A DNA stretch of 6,717 nt from Acidobacteriota bacterium (GCA_020350085.1 CP070706.1:3045450-3052166); one strand, 5' to 3'. Counted from the stretch's first letter, positions 1 to 6,178 are shown. The notes: generated from the sequence alone by a model not told the origin. Made by a program: numbers and translations.

Positions 1-210
1 GAGCTTCACGAGCATCTGTCGGAAGCGATCGCAACGCTGCCCCTGCGGTACCGGGTCCCGGTCGTGCTGCGTGATGTCGAGGGCTGGTCTTACGCCGATA
101 TCGCGCGCATGACGGGCACGCAGCCGGGTACCGTCAAGTCGAGAATCAGTCGCGCGCGTCAGCAGCTCAAGGAGAAGCTGGAGCCTTACGTGAACGGAGC
201 CCGGAAATGA
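1..210 (+). CDS. ECF-type RNA polymerase sigma factor, C-terminal part (5' end outside window)
   Basis: This is the last 69 codons of a sigma-70 family factor of the ECF (RpoE-like) class; the reading frame is open from base 1 and ends at TGA 208-210. The visible part is region 4, which binds the -35 promoter element. It has the typical run LPLRYRVPVVLRDVEGWSY, then the helix-turn-helix ADIARMTGTQPGTVKSRISR, then a basic tail. Region 2, which binds the -10 element and core polymerase, lies upstream of the window. The stop overlaps the ATG of the next gene by 4 bp, so the two are translationally coupled, the usual arrangement of an ECF sigma factor with its anti-sigma factor. The family assignment is firm; the ECF subgroup and regulon cannot be told from this fragment. 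Confidence 0.93.
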   Translation, partial: ELHEHLSEAIATLPLRYRVPVVLRDVEGWSYADIARMTGTQPGTVKSRISRARQQLKEKLEPYVNGARK

Positions 211-716
211 ACAACGAGAAAGACAGCCGCGACCGGGGCCCCGAGTCTTTCCCGGACTGGCTCGAGAGCGGACTGCGTTCTCTTCCACGTCACAAGGCAG
301 AGGCCGAGTTCACCTCTCGAGTGCTCGCACGAGTGCCACGCTACCGCCAGGCGAGCTCGCCCGGCATGCGACGCCTCGCGCTTCCGCTCGCCGCGGCGGT
401 GTTGCTCGCCGTGCTGATTCCGATCGCCCTTCGCATGTTGAGCGGTCCTGCGAATCAGCCCGAGCAGACCGCGTACAACAGTTTGATCGAGAGCCTCCGG
501 CTCGAGCAGCAGCGACTACAGGCCGAGCTCGCCGAGCTTCGCAGCCAGTTCGATCGACAGACGCCGGTCGTCTACCTCGGGGGGGACGAGCAGCTCGGTT
601 TCGCGCTCGATTTGCGGCGTCTGGCCGCTGAGCGAGCGGCGCGAGACGGAGCCGTTCAAGCGCATCCGGCCGTCATGCGCCGGGGTGCCGATGGCTACAA
701 CGATCCACAGCGATGA
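207..716 (+). CDS. Single-span membrane anti-sigma factor-like protein
   Basis: A 169-residue protein, probably the anti-sigma factor that holds the upstream sigma factor at the inner membrane. Residues 1-56 are polar and would be cytoplasmic. Residues 57-78 (LALPLAAAVLLAVLIPIALRML) form one membrane span preceded by MRR, consistent with an inside N-terminus. Residues 90-117 (SLIESLRLEQQRLQAELAEL region) form a likely coiled coil on the periplasmic side, followed by a VVYLGGDEQ segment and a charged tail. The zinc-binding HxxxCxxC motif of many anti-sigma domains is absent, so this is not a ZAS-type factor. The start is fixed by the ATGA overlap with the sigma gene and by GGAG at 196-199, 7 nt upstream. 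The PDZ gene follows 39 bp later. The function is inferred from position and topology; sequence similarity to named anti-sigma families is not obvious. Confidence 0.8.
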   Translation: MNNEKDSRDRGPESFPDWLESGLRSLPRHKAEAEFTSRVLARVPRYRQASSPGMRRLALPLAAAVLLAVLIPIALRMLSGPANQPEQTAYNSLIESLRLEQQRLQAELAELRSQFDRQTPVVYLGGDEQLGFALDLRRLAAERAARDGAVQAHPAVMRRGADGYNDPQR

Positions 717-755
717 ACGCGGGTCGAGGTCCAGGCACCGCTGAGGAGTAGCGAG

Positions 756-1583
756 ATGTCAACGACAAGAAAAACGAGCAGCTCGACATCGAGAGGACGC
801 AAGCTCGCGCACTGTCTGTGCAGCGTCGTCATCGCGGCCAGTCTCAGCGCAGTGCCCGCCGCAGCCGGAGAAAAGGACAAGTCTCCAGATGAGGAAGCCA
901 GAATCATCGTGCTGAAATCGCCAGCCGCGGCGCTTCAGGCGGCCGACGACGTGTCGAGCGGCGTTTTCTTCATCGGTGAGGACGGCGAAATCGAACCGGG
1001 AGCCCTCGGCGGACATTGGATCGGCCTGAGAGCCGAGCGCGGATTCCTCGGCGTGGAGATTCTCTCTCTGACGCCCGAACTGCTTGAACACTACGGTGTG
1101 GACAGCGCTTTCGGAGCCCTGGTGGCGCGCGTTTCTCCCGACACTCCCGCGGAACGAGCCGGCCTGCGCGTCGGCGATATCCTGACAGGTGCTGACAGCG
1201 AGCCGTTTCGCTCGGCAGAGCATCTGAGCGCGAGCATCGCCGAAACCGAGCAGGGTCAGCGTGTCGAGGTCGATCTCTGGCGCGACGGAAGGCCACAGAC
1301 GATTTCCGTCACCATGGCCAGCCGGCCGCGGGCCCACTTCGACTTCAGCCGGATCGTTGCTGGCGATCTCGACCCGAATCGATTCCTGTTCAAGATGGAT
1401 CCGGAAGTGCTCATCCGTGCCCAGCAGCGCCTCGAGCAGACGCTGGAGGATCCCGCTCTCGAGAAGCGCCTCGAGCTGTGGGCCGAATCGCAGGGCGGAC
1501 TCGAGCAGCGCCTGCGCGAGATGGAGGAGAAGCTCCGCGAGCTGCAGCGAAAGCTCGAGCGGGCCCTCTCGGAGGCGCGCTGA
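756..1583 (+). CDS. Exported PDZ-domain protein with C-terminal coiled coil
   Basis: A 275-residue protein predicted to be exported to the periplasm. An N-terminal Sec signal (basic RGRK at 13-16, hydrophobic stretch to about 33, likely cleavage after AVPAAA near 37) is followed by a linker and one PDZ domain at about 95-188. The PDZ carboxylate-binding loop is GFLGV (96-100), followed by the characteristic VSPDTPAERAGLRVGDIL. Residues 215-272 are a highly charged heptad-like helix rich in E, R, L and Q, probably a coiled coil. There is no trypsin-like protease domain, so this is not DegP or DegS but a stand-alone PDZ adaptor or sensor. GAGGAG at 743-748 supports the chosen ATG with 7 nt spacing. 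It lies 39 bp after the anti-sigma gene on the same strand, so it is probably co-transcribed and may modulate the anti-sigma protein; that role is inference. Confidence 0.85.
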   Translation: MSTTRKTSSSTSRGRKLAHCLCSVVIAASLSAVPAAAGEKDKSPDEEARIIVLKSPAAALQAADDVSSGVFFIGEDGEIEPGALGGHWIGLRAERGFLGVEILSLTPELLEHYGVDSAFGALVARVSPDTPAERAGLRVGDILTGADSEPFRSAEHLSASIAETEQGQRVEVDLWRDGRPQTISVTMASRPRAHFDFSRIVAGDLDPNRFLFKMDPEVLIRAQQRLEQTLEDPALEKRLELWAESQGGLEQRLREMEEKLRELQRKLERALSEAR

Positions 1584-1664
1584 GCCGTTTGGGCCACATG
1601 CCCGCTGTCAGGCCCGCCGTCAGCCTCCCGCGCCCGCGGCGGCGGTGCCGGTTTGAGGACAGGC

Positions 1665-1693
1665 TTGGTCGGCACGGCCTTCCGCCGTATAAG
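1665..1693 (+). promoter_or_regulatory. Candidate sigma-70 promoter for the CRTAC1-type gene
   Basis: TTGGTC (1665-1670) is separated by exactly 17 nt from TATAAG (1688-1693), which matches 5 of 6 bases of the -10 consensus; the -35 matches 3 of 6. Transcription would start near 1700, about 23 nt before the ATG at 1723. A small perfect palindrome, GAACGTTC, sits at 1693-1700 over the expected start and could be an operator, but this is weak. This implies that the gene is not simply read through from the sigma operon. Confidence 0.45.
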
Positions 1694-1722
1694 AACGTTC
1701 GAGTCTCTGGGGAGGCCTCGCC

Positions 1723-2484
1723 ATGCTCTCGTCGCGTCCGATCGCTCGCCTAGCACAGATCGCAGTAGGTCTGCTGGTTTTCTCCTTTTCGACCTTTTCT
1801 GAGGCCGAAGTGCTGTTCACGGACGTGACAGAGCAGGCCGGGTTGGCCGGCACGGGGGCCGTCAACTTCTCGTGGGCGGACTACGACAACGATGGTGATC
1901 CGGATCTGCTGGTCGGTTGCAGCCGGTTGTTTCGCAACGACGGAGCCCCGGACTACGGCTTCACGGACGTGACGGCCGAGGCTGGCCTCGGTGGCAATCA
2001 CGGCACCTGGGCCGACATCGATAACGACGGCGATCTGGATCTGTACTGCGCGGCGCGCAACCAAAGCGCACGGCTGTGGGAAAACGCTGGGGACGGGACG
2101 TTCGTCGAGATCACCGACTTCGACGGCGACGGGACGCGCGACATGACGGTCGACAGCCCCAGCATCACTGGTGCGTGGGCCGACTTCGATCTCGACGGAT
2201 TCGTCGACATGTACGTCGGCAACTACGAGCGCACGGGCAACGCCGACTGCGACATCGACACGTTGTGGAAAAACGACGGTGACAAGACGTTCACCGATGT
2301 CACCACGGCGTCGGGCATCGAGGCGGGCGAGGGTGCCATCGTCAACGCCGACCCGGGGATGTGCGCCCGCGGCGTGACCTGGGGTGATTACAACAACGAC
2401 GGGTGGGCCGACATCTACGTCTCGGACTACCGGTTGGACCAGAACATGCTCTTCGAGAACCAAGGCGACGGCACATTTGTCTAG
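1723..2484 (+). CDS. N-terminal part of the CRTAC1-type protein (signal peptide and first five FG-GAP motifs)
   Basis: The 253 residues that would be made if the TAG at 2482-2484 is obeyed. The signal peptide is residues 1-28 (hydrophobic IAVGLLVFSF core, likely cleavage after SEA). The calcium-binding loops are DYDNDGDPD (53-61), DIDNDGDLD (98-106), DFDGDGTRD (132-140), DFDLDGFVD (154-162) and DYNNDGWAD (222-230), each in a WADxDxDGDxDLY-like blade. FTDVTExAGL phrases at 32-41 and 80-89 are the typical CRTAC1 spacers. The product would be an exported but incomplete propeller lacking the UnbV domain, and is probably not stable as such. Confidence 0.75.
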   Translation: MLSSRPIARLAQIAVGLLVFSFSTFSEAEVLFTDVTEQAGLAGTGAVNFSWADYDNDGDPDLLVGCSRLFRNDGAPDYGFTDVTAEAGLGGNHGTWADIDNDGDLDLYCAARNQSARLWENAGDGTFVEITDFDGDGTRDMTVDSPSITGAWADFDLDGFVDMYVGNYERTGNADCDIDTLWKNDGDKTFTDVTTASGIEAGEGAIVNADPGMCARGVTWGDYNNDGWADIYVSDYRLDQNMLFENQGDGTFV

Positions 2485-2490
2485 GTCGCT

Positions 2491-3657
2491 GTGGCTCGCG
2501 GCGTGGACGGCCACCTCGACGGTGCCTCATGGGGGCACTCGCTCGGATCAGAGTTCCAGGACATGGACAACGACGGTGATCTGGACATCTACACTGGCAA
2601 TCTCGCGCACTGGTGGGGCGCAGGTGGTCTCGGTCACGACATCTCTTATCTGTGGCGCAACGACGGCGATACGTCCGGCTACTCGTTTACCGATATCCGC
2701 TCGGATTCCGGCATGCATGCCTACACGCCCGATCCGTTCGACAGCGAAAACGACTTCGAGGAGGCCGGTCCTGGCTGGGGCGATTTCGACAACGACACGA
2801 TTCCGGACGTTTACGTGACGGAGTTCTACCCGTTTCGCGATCACTGGGGGCGCTTGTATCGAGGTCTCGGCGGCGGGACGTTCGAGGACGTGACGGACCC
2901 CGGTAACGGCGATTGCGAGGACCCAGCGGCACCGGGCGACCCGAACCCGATCAATTACGACGTCGGGCCCACCTGCCTCAAGCGCTGGTACTCGTGGAAC
3001 GCGGCGTGGGCCGATTACGACGGTGACGGCGATCTCGACCTGGCGCTATCCGGCTACCCGCGATTCAACCAGTGCAACGTGACACCGATGCCGGCGGAAT
3101 GCGGCTCAGCCGACCCGGGCAATCGCGATTCTTGGCCGCAGCCGGCCCGTTTGTGGCTGTTTCGAAACGACGTCGGTGCTCAAAACAACTGGCTGCATCT
3201 GAGGCTCGTCGGGCAGCTCGGCAATCGTGCTGCGATCGGTGCCCGAGTGAGCGTCGATGTCGGCGCGACCACAATGACGCGAGAGGTCTCGGGAGGGCAT
3301 GGCTATCATGCAGCCCAGCACGATCTTCCGGTCGAGTTCGGACTGACGAACGCTGCTCAGGCCGACGCCGTTACCATCCGCTGGCCCTCTCCCGGCTTTC
3401 CCACGACGAGTTTGACGGACGTCGGCGCCAACCAGCGGCTCGTCGCTTACGAGACGGGCGGCGGCATCCAGCGAGGAGATACACCGACCGGCCTCGGTCC
3501 CTACGAGACGAGCGAGTTCTTCCCCTGGGCTGATCCGGAGCAGGTGCTCGACCCGGCCGTGGGCAACAGGTTCTATCGCCTGGACGATACGCAGGCGGAA
3601 ATCCGCGTCGAGAAGGACGTTGCTGGCGAAACGATCGTGATCGTGATCGTCAACTAG
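2491..3657 (+). CDS. C-terminal part of the CRTAC1-type protein (three more repeat motifs and UnbV/ASPIC domain)
   Basis: A frame of 388 codons, the same frame as the upstream part, beginning at GTG 2491 only 6 nt after the internal stop. Its calcium-binding loops are DMDNDGDLD (24-32 of this part), a degenerate DFDNDTIPD (98-106) and DYDGDGDLD (175-183). From about residue 231 the UnbV/ASPIC domain follows: NNWLHLRLVG, NRAAIGARV, TREVSGGHGYHAAQ, then VTIRWPS and a final ANQRLVAYE phrase. A 60-70 residue tail ends in IVIVIVN. There is no convincing ribosome site before the GTG and no signal peptide, so separate expression would give a cytoplasmic fragment; treat it as the second half of a broken gene. 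Cys residues at 141-162 and 195-204 suggest disulfides, fitting an exported protein. Confidence 0.7.
   Translation: MARGVDGHLDGASWGHSLGSEFQDMDNDGDLDIYTGNLAHWWGAGGLGHDISYLWRNDGDTSGYSFTDIRSDSGMHAYTPDPFDSENDFEEAGPGWGDFDNDTIPDVYVTEFYPFRDHWGRLYRGLGGGTFEDVTDPGNGDCEDPAAPGDPNPINYDVGPTCLKRWYSWNAAWADYDGDGDLDLALSGYPRFNQCNVTPMPAECGSADPGNRDSWPQPARLWLFRNDVGAQNNWLHLRLVGQLGNRAAIGARVSVDVGATTMTREVSGGHGYHAAQHDLPVEFGLTNAAQADAVTIRWPSPGFPTTSLTDVGANQRLVAYETGGGIQRGDTPTGLGPYETSEFFPWADPEQVLDPAVGNRFYRLDDTQAEIRVEKDVAGETIVIVIVN
3633..3650 (+). repeat. Tandem hexamer GATCGT x3 at the 3' end of the CRTAC1-type gene
   Basis: Three perfect head-to-tail copies of GATCGT encode the alternating IVIVIV just before the final Asn and stop codon. 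The run ends 3 nt before the left arm of the 74-nt palindrome. Such runs are prone to slippage by multiples of two codons without a frame change. Confidence 0.9.
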
Positions 3658-3727
3658 CCCCAATGAGACAATATCTTTTCGAGTCGAAACGGTTTCGGCC
3701 GAAAGGGTATTGTCTCATTGGGGCTAG
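3654..3727. repeat. 74-nt near-perfect palindrome (hairpin) between convergent genes, probable transcript end
   Basis: The outer arms 3654-3673 and 3708-3727 (CTAGCCCC... and ...GGGGCTAG) are perfect 20-bp inverted repeats. Inside, 3674-3681 pairs with 3700-3707 and 3683-3689 with 3693-3699, leaving one bulged A (3682) and a CGG loop (3690-3692), so 35 pairs account for nearly every base. Three of the inner pairs are T-G on this strand, which form wobble pairs in a rightward transcript but become A-C mismatches in a leftward one. The left arm contains the TAG stop of the CRTAC1-type gene; the right arm ends 9 nt before the stop of the leftward membrane-protein gene. No T-run follows on either side, so it is not a classic Rho-independent terminator, but it would block exonuclease and may end or protect both mRNAs. 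A small palindromic mobile repeat is the alternative. Confidence 0.88.
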
Positions 3728-3736
3728 CGGGTTAAC

Positions 3737-4219
3737 TCAAGACGAAGGACACGCCGCGGCCAGCTCGCCTGCTTCAGGAAGCGAACGCAGCTGCCGGCAG
3801 GCGTGCAGTCCGCCGATGATGAACACGGTCGCCAGTCCGTGGAAGCCAAAACCGAGCCAGTCTTGAACGAGCAGGAACAGCAGTCCATCAGCGGCATAGA
3901 GCATCAATCCGACCACGTATGCCGCAACAAACCTCTTTCGCGCAAGAACTCCCAGCAAGACGAACACGGCCGCCGCGCCAAGGTCGAACGGCAGCGCGAA
4001 CAGCCGCACCTCGGTGCCGAACTCGGACGCCACAGCGTGTGCGATGGCGTCGAAGAACTGGGTGATGCCGAGCCCAACGACGAAGTTCCACTGGCCACCA
4101 AATGCAGCGACGAGCGAGTTGACGACCGATAGCGCAGCGATCCAGTAGAACCACGCAGCACCGGAGAGGTGCTTGTTCTCGAGTAGCTGGCGGTTGTCGG
4201 CGGCGGGTCGATCATTCAC
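3737..4219 (-). CDS. Small multi-span membrane protein of unknown function
   Basis: A 160-residue hydrophobic protein that I cannot assign to a family. After a polar N-terminus (1-19) come hydrophobic segments at about 21-41 (AAWFYWIAALSVVNSLVAAF), 46-64, 71-93 (LFALPFDLGAAAVFVLLGVL), 98-118 (VAAYVVGLMLYAADGLLFLL) and 123-141, giving four or five spans. A polar tail with CRQLRSLPEAGE follows. Acidic or His residues within or near the spans (FFDAIAHAV at 55-63, YAADG at 108-112, FHG at 126-128) might bind a ligand, but no catalytic motif is recognised. The start is GTG at 4219, chosen because a strong AGGAGG lies 8 nt upstream and no in-frame ATG occurs nearby. The gene converges on the CRTAC1-type gene across the 74-nt palindrome. 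Confidence 0.75.
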   Translation of the reverse strand: MNDRPAADNRQLLENKHLSGAAWFYWIAALSVVNSLVAAFGGQWNFVVGLGITQFFDAIAHAVASEFGTEVRLFALPFDLGAAAVFVLLGVLARKRFVAAYVVGLMLYAADGLLFLLVQDWLGFGFHGLATVFIIGGLHACRQLRSLPEAGELAAACPSS

Positions 4220-4227
4220 GACATACC

Positions 4228-4233
4228 CCTCCT
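4228..4233 (-). promoter_or_regulatory. Shine-Dalgarno AGGAGG fixing a GTG start
   Basis: On the minus strand, AGGAGG is followed by 8 nt and then GTG (4219-4217) of the membrane protein. A closer ATG (TATGTCGTGA) is out of frame and reaches TGA after one further codon, so the GTG is the credible start. Confidence 0.7.
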
Positions 4234-4316
4234 GACGGCTTGGCTCCCTACGCGCGGCAGCGCGAACCCCTCACAAGAAGAATTCGGCCCCGGTCCCTTG
4301 AGGAAGAAACCTAGGA

Positions 4317-4431
4317 GTGAGGACACAGCCGTTCAACGCTGCTGGCACGCGACTCGTTCGAACAGATTCAGACGGCTGCGCCAGTGTCCTCGAGGCCCGT
4401 AGCGCTAAGCTTCGCGTGAGGACAAACAGCC
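4317..4431. other. Non-coding stretch with nested inverted repeats and a repeated GTGAGGACA motif
   Basis: This is the core of the 251-bp gap (4220-4470) between two leftward genes, where I see no credible ORF. GAGGACAC (4319-4326) pairs with GTGTCCTC (4384-4391), and just inside, AGCCGT (4327-4332) pairs with ACGGCT (4372-4377), leaving six unpaired bases on the right side. The sequence GTGAGGACA-CAGCC at 4317-4330 recurs as GTGAGGACAAACAGCC at 4416-4431. Further right, ACGGGCCCGT (4446-4455) is a perfect 10-bp palindrome just past the stop of the small exported protein gene. The stretch could be a structured leader, a 3' end structure, a small RNA or decayed repeat sequence; none is established. 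Confidence 0.35.
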
Positions 4432-4470
4432 CCACTGTGGGCACGACGGGCCCGTGACGATCTGGCTGGC

Positions 4471-4908
4471 TCAGAGCCCGAGAGCGGCTCTCACTTCGTC
4501 GAGCGCGCCGAACAGCTCGCGCGGCTCAACGCTGAGGGGCGGACGATCACCGCTTGAGGAATACCGAACGAGGCCGATGTTGACCATCGACACGCTCGTG
4601 GGTTCCGTGCGAGCCTCTCCGGTCTGCGCCGGCGTCGGGTTCCCGACGGCGTTCTCACTCTGCGTGATCTCGCCCTCGCGACGCTCCGCAATCAGGAGGT
4701 CGTAAACCATGCCCCGCTTCCATACGCCCGGCGCCGGGCCGTGGAGGCGGAATGCGGGCATGATCGTGGGGGCGTCGCAGACATTCACGATCGCGGGAGC
4801 AGCGGTGCCGGAACCCGCAGGCGTTCCGCTGGCGATCGCAGGAAACGCCGCCAGCGCCAACGTCGACAGGATGCCTAGAGCCAACGCCGAGACTTTCTGA
4901 ACAGTCAT
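4471..4908 (-). CDS. Small exported protein of unknown function
   Basis: A 145-residue protein with a clear Sec signal peptide: MTVQK, then a hydrophobic ALALGILSTLALAAFPA core and likely cleavage after AIA or ASG at about 27-28. The mature part is about 118 residues, with one Cys (44), a Gly/Ala/Pro-rich start, and a C-terminal helix-like end (ELFGALDEVRAALGL). No known domain is recognised. A single Cys argues against an internal disulfide. The start is well supported: GAGGAGG at 4914-4920 lies 5 nt before the ATG, and a promoter candidate sits just upstream. It lies downstream of the YVTN gene on the same strand, but the 114-bp AT-richer gap and promoter suggest its own transcript. That it is a real gene is likely from the signal peptide and ribosome site; its role is open. 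Confidence 0.78.
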   Translation of the reverse strand: MTVQKVSALALGILSTLALAAFPAIASGTPAGSGTAAPAIVNVCDAPTIMPAFRLHGPAPGVWKRGMVYDLLIAERREGEITQSENAVGNPTPAQTGEARTEPTSVSMVNIGLVRYSSSGDRPPLSVEPRELFGALDEVRAALGL

Positions 4909-4944
4909 GACGACCTCCTCTAGGGAGGCAACTAACTTACTTCT

Positions 4945-4973
4945 TATATACCAGAAGTTGGATTCGGAAGCAA
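4945..4973 (-). promoter_or_regulatory. Candidate sigma-70 promoter for the small exported protein
   Basis: Reading the minus strand, TTGCTT (4973-4968) is followed by a 17-nt spacer and TATATA (4950-4945), in a distinctly AT-rich patch within GC-rich DNA. The start point would be near 4938, giving a leader of about 30 nt before the ATG at 4908 that contains the strong ribosome site. Each box differs from consensus (3/6 and 4/6), but spacing and position fit well. Confidence 0.5.
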
Positions 4974-5022
4974 TTCGATTCGGGCGCGTGCCCGCGGTGC
5001 CGGCTCGCGGGTCAGAGTGCGA

Positions 5023-6078
5023 TCAACTCCCGGCCACCTTCAAAGGCGAGTAACCGAGGCCATCCGGTTCGCGGCCCGATTCCAGCCGTTGCACGACCAC
5101 CATCTCGCTCAGATCGATCACCGAGACCTGGTCGGCCTGCGTGTGAGCGACGTACGCCGTGCGACCGCTGGGGTGAACGAGGATGCCGATCGGTACGGAG
5201 CTCTTACCGAAAGAGCCGCTGAAGAGTCGGCCCTCCGTGTCGGAGGTGGCTTCGAGCTTCATCGCGATGCGCAGCAGCTTCGCGCGGGACTCGGTATCGA
5301 AGACGGCGACGTCTCCGGAGCGCGCGCAGCTGACGAGGGCGCGGCGTCCGTCGGGGGTGATCTTGATCCGGATCGGGAACGAGCTGGCCTCGAGTGTGTC
5401 GATCGTCTCGAGCGATCGTGCATCGATCACCGTGATCGTGTCGGCCGCTCGATTGGTCACCCACACCTGGCGTCCGTCGGGTGTGACGTCGACCCCTTCG
5501 GCACCGTCGCCCGTCTCCAAGTTCTTCAGGCGCGTGCCTTGCTCGAGATCCACGGCCGTCATCGAGCCCGAGCCGATGTTGGCCACGAAAGCGCGCGTCC
5601 CATCTGGCGCCAAAGCGACCATGTGGGAGATCTCCTGATCGGTGGGAATCGCTCGGGTCACCTCTCCCGAATCGGCATTCACGATCAGGAGCGCCCGGCT
5701 GGCCTCAGCGGTGACCACGGCGCGCCGTCCATCCTGCAAATACTGAATCCCGTGAGGTCGCTGATGCCGGCCCAGATCGATCGTCCGAATCACATTCGCC
5801 TCGGCGACGTCGATCAGGGTCAATGTCGATCCCGGCTCTCGCCCGCCGTAGTTCGCCACCAGCGCCCGCTTGCCGTTCGGCGAAACGGCCACTTCGTGGG
5901 GCCCCGCGCCCGTCGGGACCGTCGCCGCGATGCGACCGCTCGCCAGATCGAACAGGGAAGCGGTGGCCTCGGACTTGTTGAGCACGATCAGCGTGCCTTC
6001 CTCCGCGAGGACGGAGTCGCTGAAAACCGCCGCAACCAGCGCGAAAAGCAAGGCTGTCAAAAAGCGATACTGTCTCAT
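5023..6078 (-). CDS. Secreted YVTN-family beta-propeller repeat protein
   Basis: A 351-residue exported protein. The signal peptide is residues 1-25 (MRQYRF then LTALLFALVAAVF, cleavage after VLA). The rest is built from repeats of about 40 residues with the YVTN/lactonase-like propeller signature, a PxG-SPDG-x-RALV-x-N core followed by VIDxx and a turn. Clear copies start near residues 59 (GPHEVAVSPNGKRALVANYG), 107, 150, 192 (GAEGVDVTPDGRQVWVTNRA), 234 and 295, with a terminal EPDGLGYSP, consistent with about seven blades. No catalytic residues are evident; members of this superfamily are often binding or scaffold proteins, with substrates usually unknown. GGGAG lies 8 nt before the ATG, and a TATAAT box lies about 70 nt upstream. 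It is divergent from the broken gene at the right end. The family call is firm, the function is not. Confidence 0.88.
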   Translation of the reverse strand: MRQYRFLTALLFALVAAVFSDSVLAEEGTLIVLNKSEATASLFDLASGRIAATVPTGAGPHEVAVSPNGKRALVANYGGREPGSTLTLIDVAEANVIRTIDLGRHQRPHGIQYLQDGRRAVVTAEASRALLIVNADSGEVTRAIPTDQEISHMVALAPDGTRAFVANIGSGSMTAVDLEQGTRLKNLETGDGAEGVDVTPDGRQVWVTNRAADTITVIDARSLETIDTLEASSFPIRIKITPDGRRALVSCARSGDVAVFDTESRAKLLRIAMKLEATSDTEGRLFSGSFGKSSVPIGILVHPSGRTAYVAHTQADQVSVIDLSEMVVVQRLESGREPDGLGYSPLKVAGS

Positions 6079-6146
6079 CCTGCACGCTCCCGGCCATCGG
6101 AATCGAGATGGGGTCTACGAGTGATCTCGCTTTGAGAAGTGCGAGC

Positions 6147-6152
6147 ATTATA
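6147..6152 (-). promoter_or_regulatory. Perfect -10 box (TATAAT) upstream of the YVTN propeller gene
   Basis: On the minus strand the hexamer is exactly TATAAT in otherwise GC-rich DNA, placing a start near 6140 and a leader of about 60 nt. No good -35 is found at 16-18 nt (the sequence there is AGCGCT-like), so an activator may be needed or the box may be fortuitous. Confidence 0.4.
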
Positions 6153-6178
6153 GCCGCCGATCACGCAAGAGCGCTTGG

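Larger units (their letters stand above)
1723..3657 (+). pseudogene. CRTAC1-type FG-GAP/VCBS repeat protein with UnbV/ASPIC domain, interrupted by in-frame TAG
   Basis: One reading frame of 645 codons, including its final TAG, broken only by an internal TAG at 2482-2484 (codon 254). Reading across the stop gives a continuous secreted protein: signal peptide, about eight calcium-binding DxDxDG-type motifs in FG-GAP/VCBS blades of a beta-propeller, then a C-terminal UnbV/ASPIC domain. This is the order seen in bacterial CRTAC1 family proteins. The break falls in GDGTFV-stop-VAVARGVDG. The same phrase occurs at residues 123-131 as GDGTFVEIT, so the lost codon was plausibly GAG, one base change away. 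There is no frameshift or deletion, which points to a recent mutation, a sequencing error or readthrough. The start ATG is preceded by GGGGAGG (1709-1715), 7 nt upstream. Such proteins are exported and often linked to adhesion or surface interactions; the specific role is unknown. Confidence 0.85.

Noticed and set aside
1750..2514. Long open frame on the minus strand opposite the CRTAC1-type gene (254 codons)
   Set aside because: It is a mirror of the Asp-rich repeat codons (GAC/GAT read as GTC/ATC), giving a Val/Ile/Asp-rich sequence with no domain, while the plus-strand frame has a signal peptide and clear family repeats.
3654..3727. Tn3-type terminal inverted repeat, suggested by GGGG at the arm
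   Set aside because: Only the GGGG and a TGTCTCA-like stretch recall such ends, there is no transposase and the two arms are separated by only 34 nt.
3654..3735. Integron attC site
   Set aside because: There is a palindrome with GTTAAC nearby, but the flanks do not fit the RYYYAAC / GTTRRRY core sites, and attC stems are usually imperfect with several extrahelical bases, unlike this nearly perfect stem.
3663..3866. Short plus-strand ORF starting inside the palindrome
   Set aside because: Its start lies in the hairpin arm, it has no ribosome site and it runs antisense to the well-supported membrane-protein gene.
4350..4377. tRNA T-arm (GTTCGAAC in the non-coding gap)
   Set aside because: The bases around the loop do not form a T stem, and no matching acceptor, D or anticodon arms are present.
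6065..6078. Similarity of the YVTN gene start (ATGAGACAGTATC) to the palindrome arm (ATGAGACAATATC)
   Set aside because: 12 of 13 bases agree, but the match stops there and one side is the start of a signal-peptide-coding sequence; most likely coincidence.
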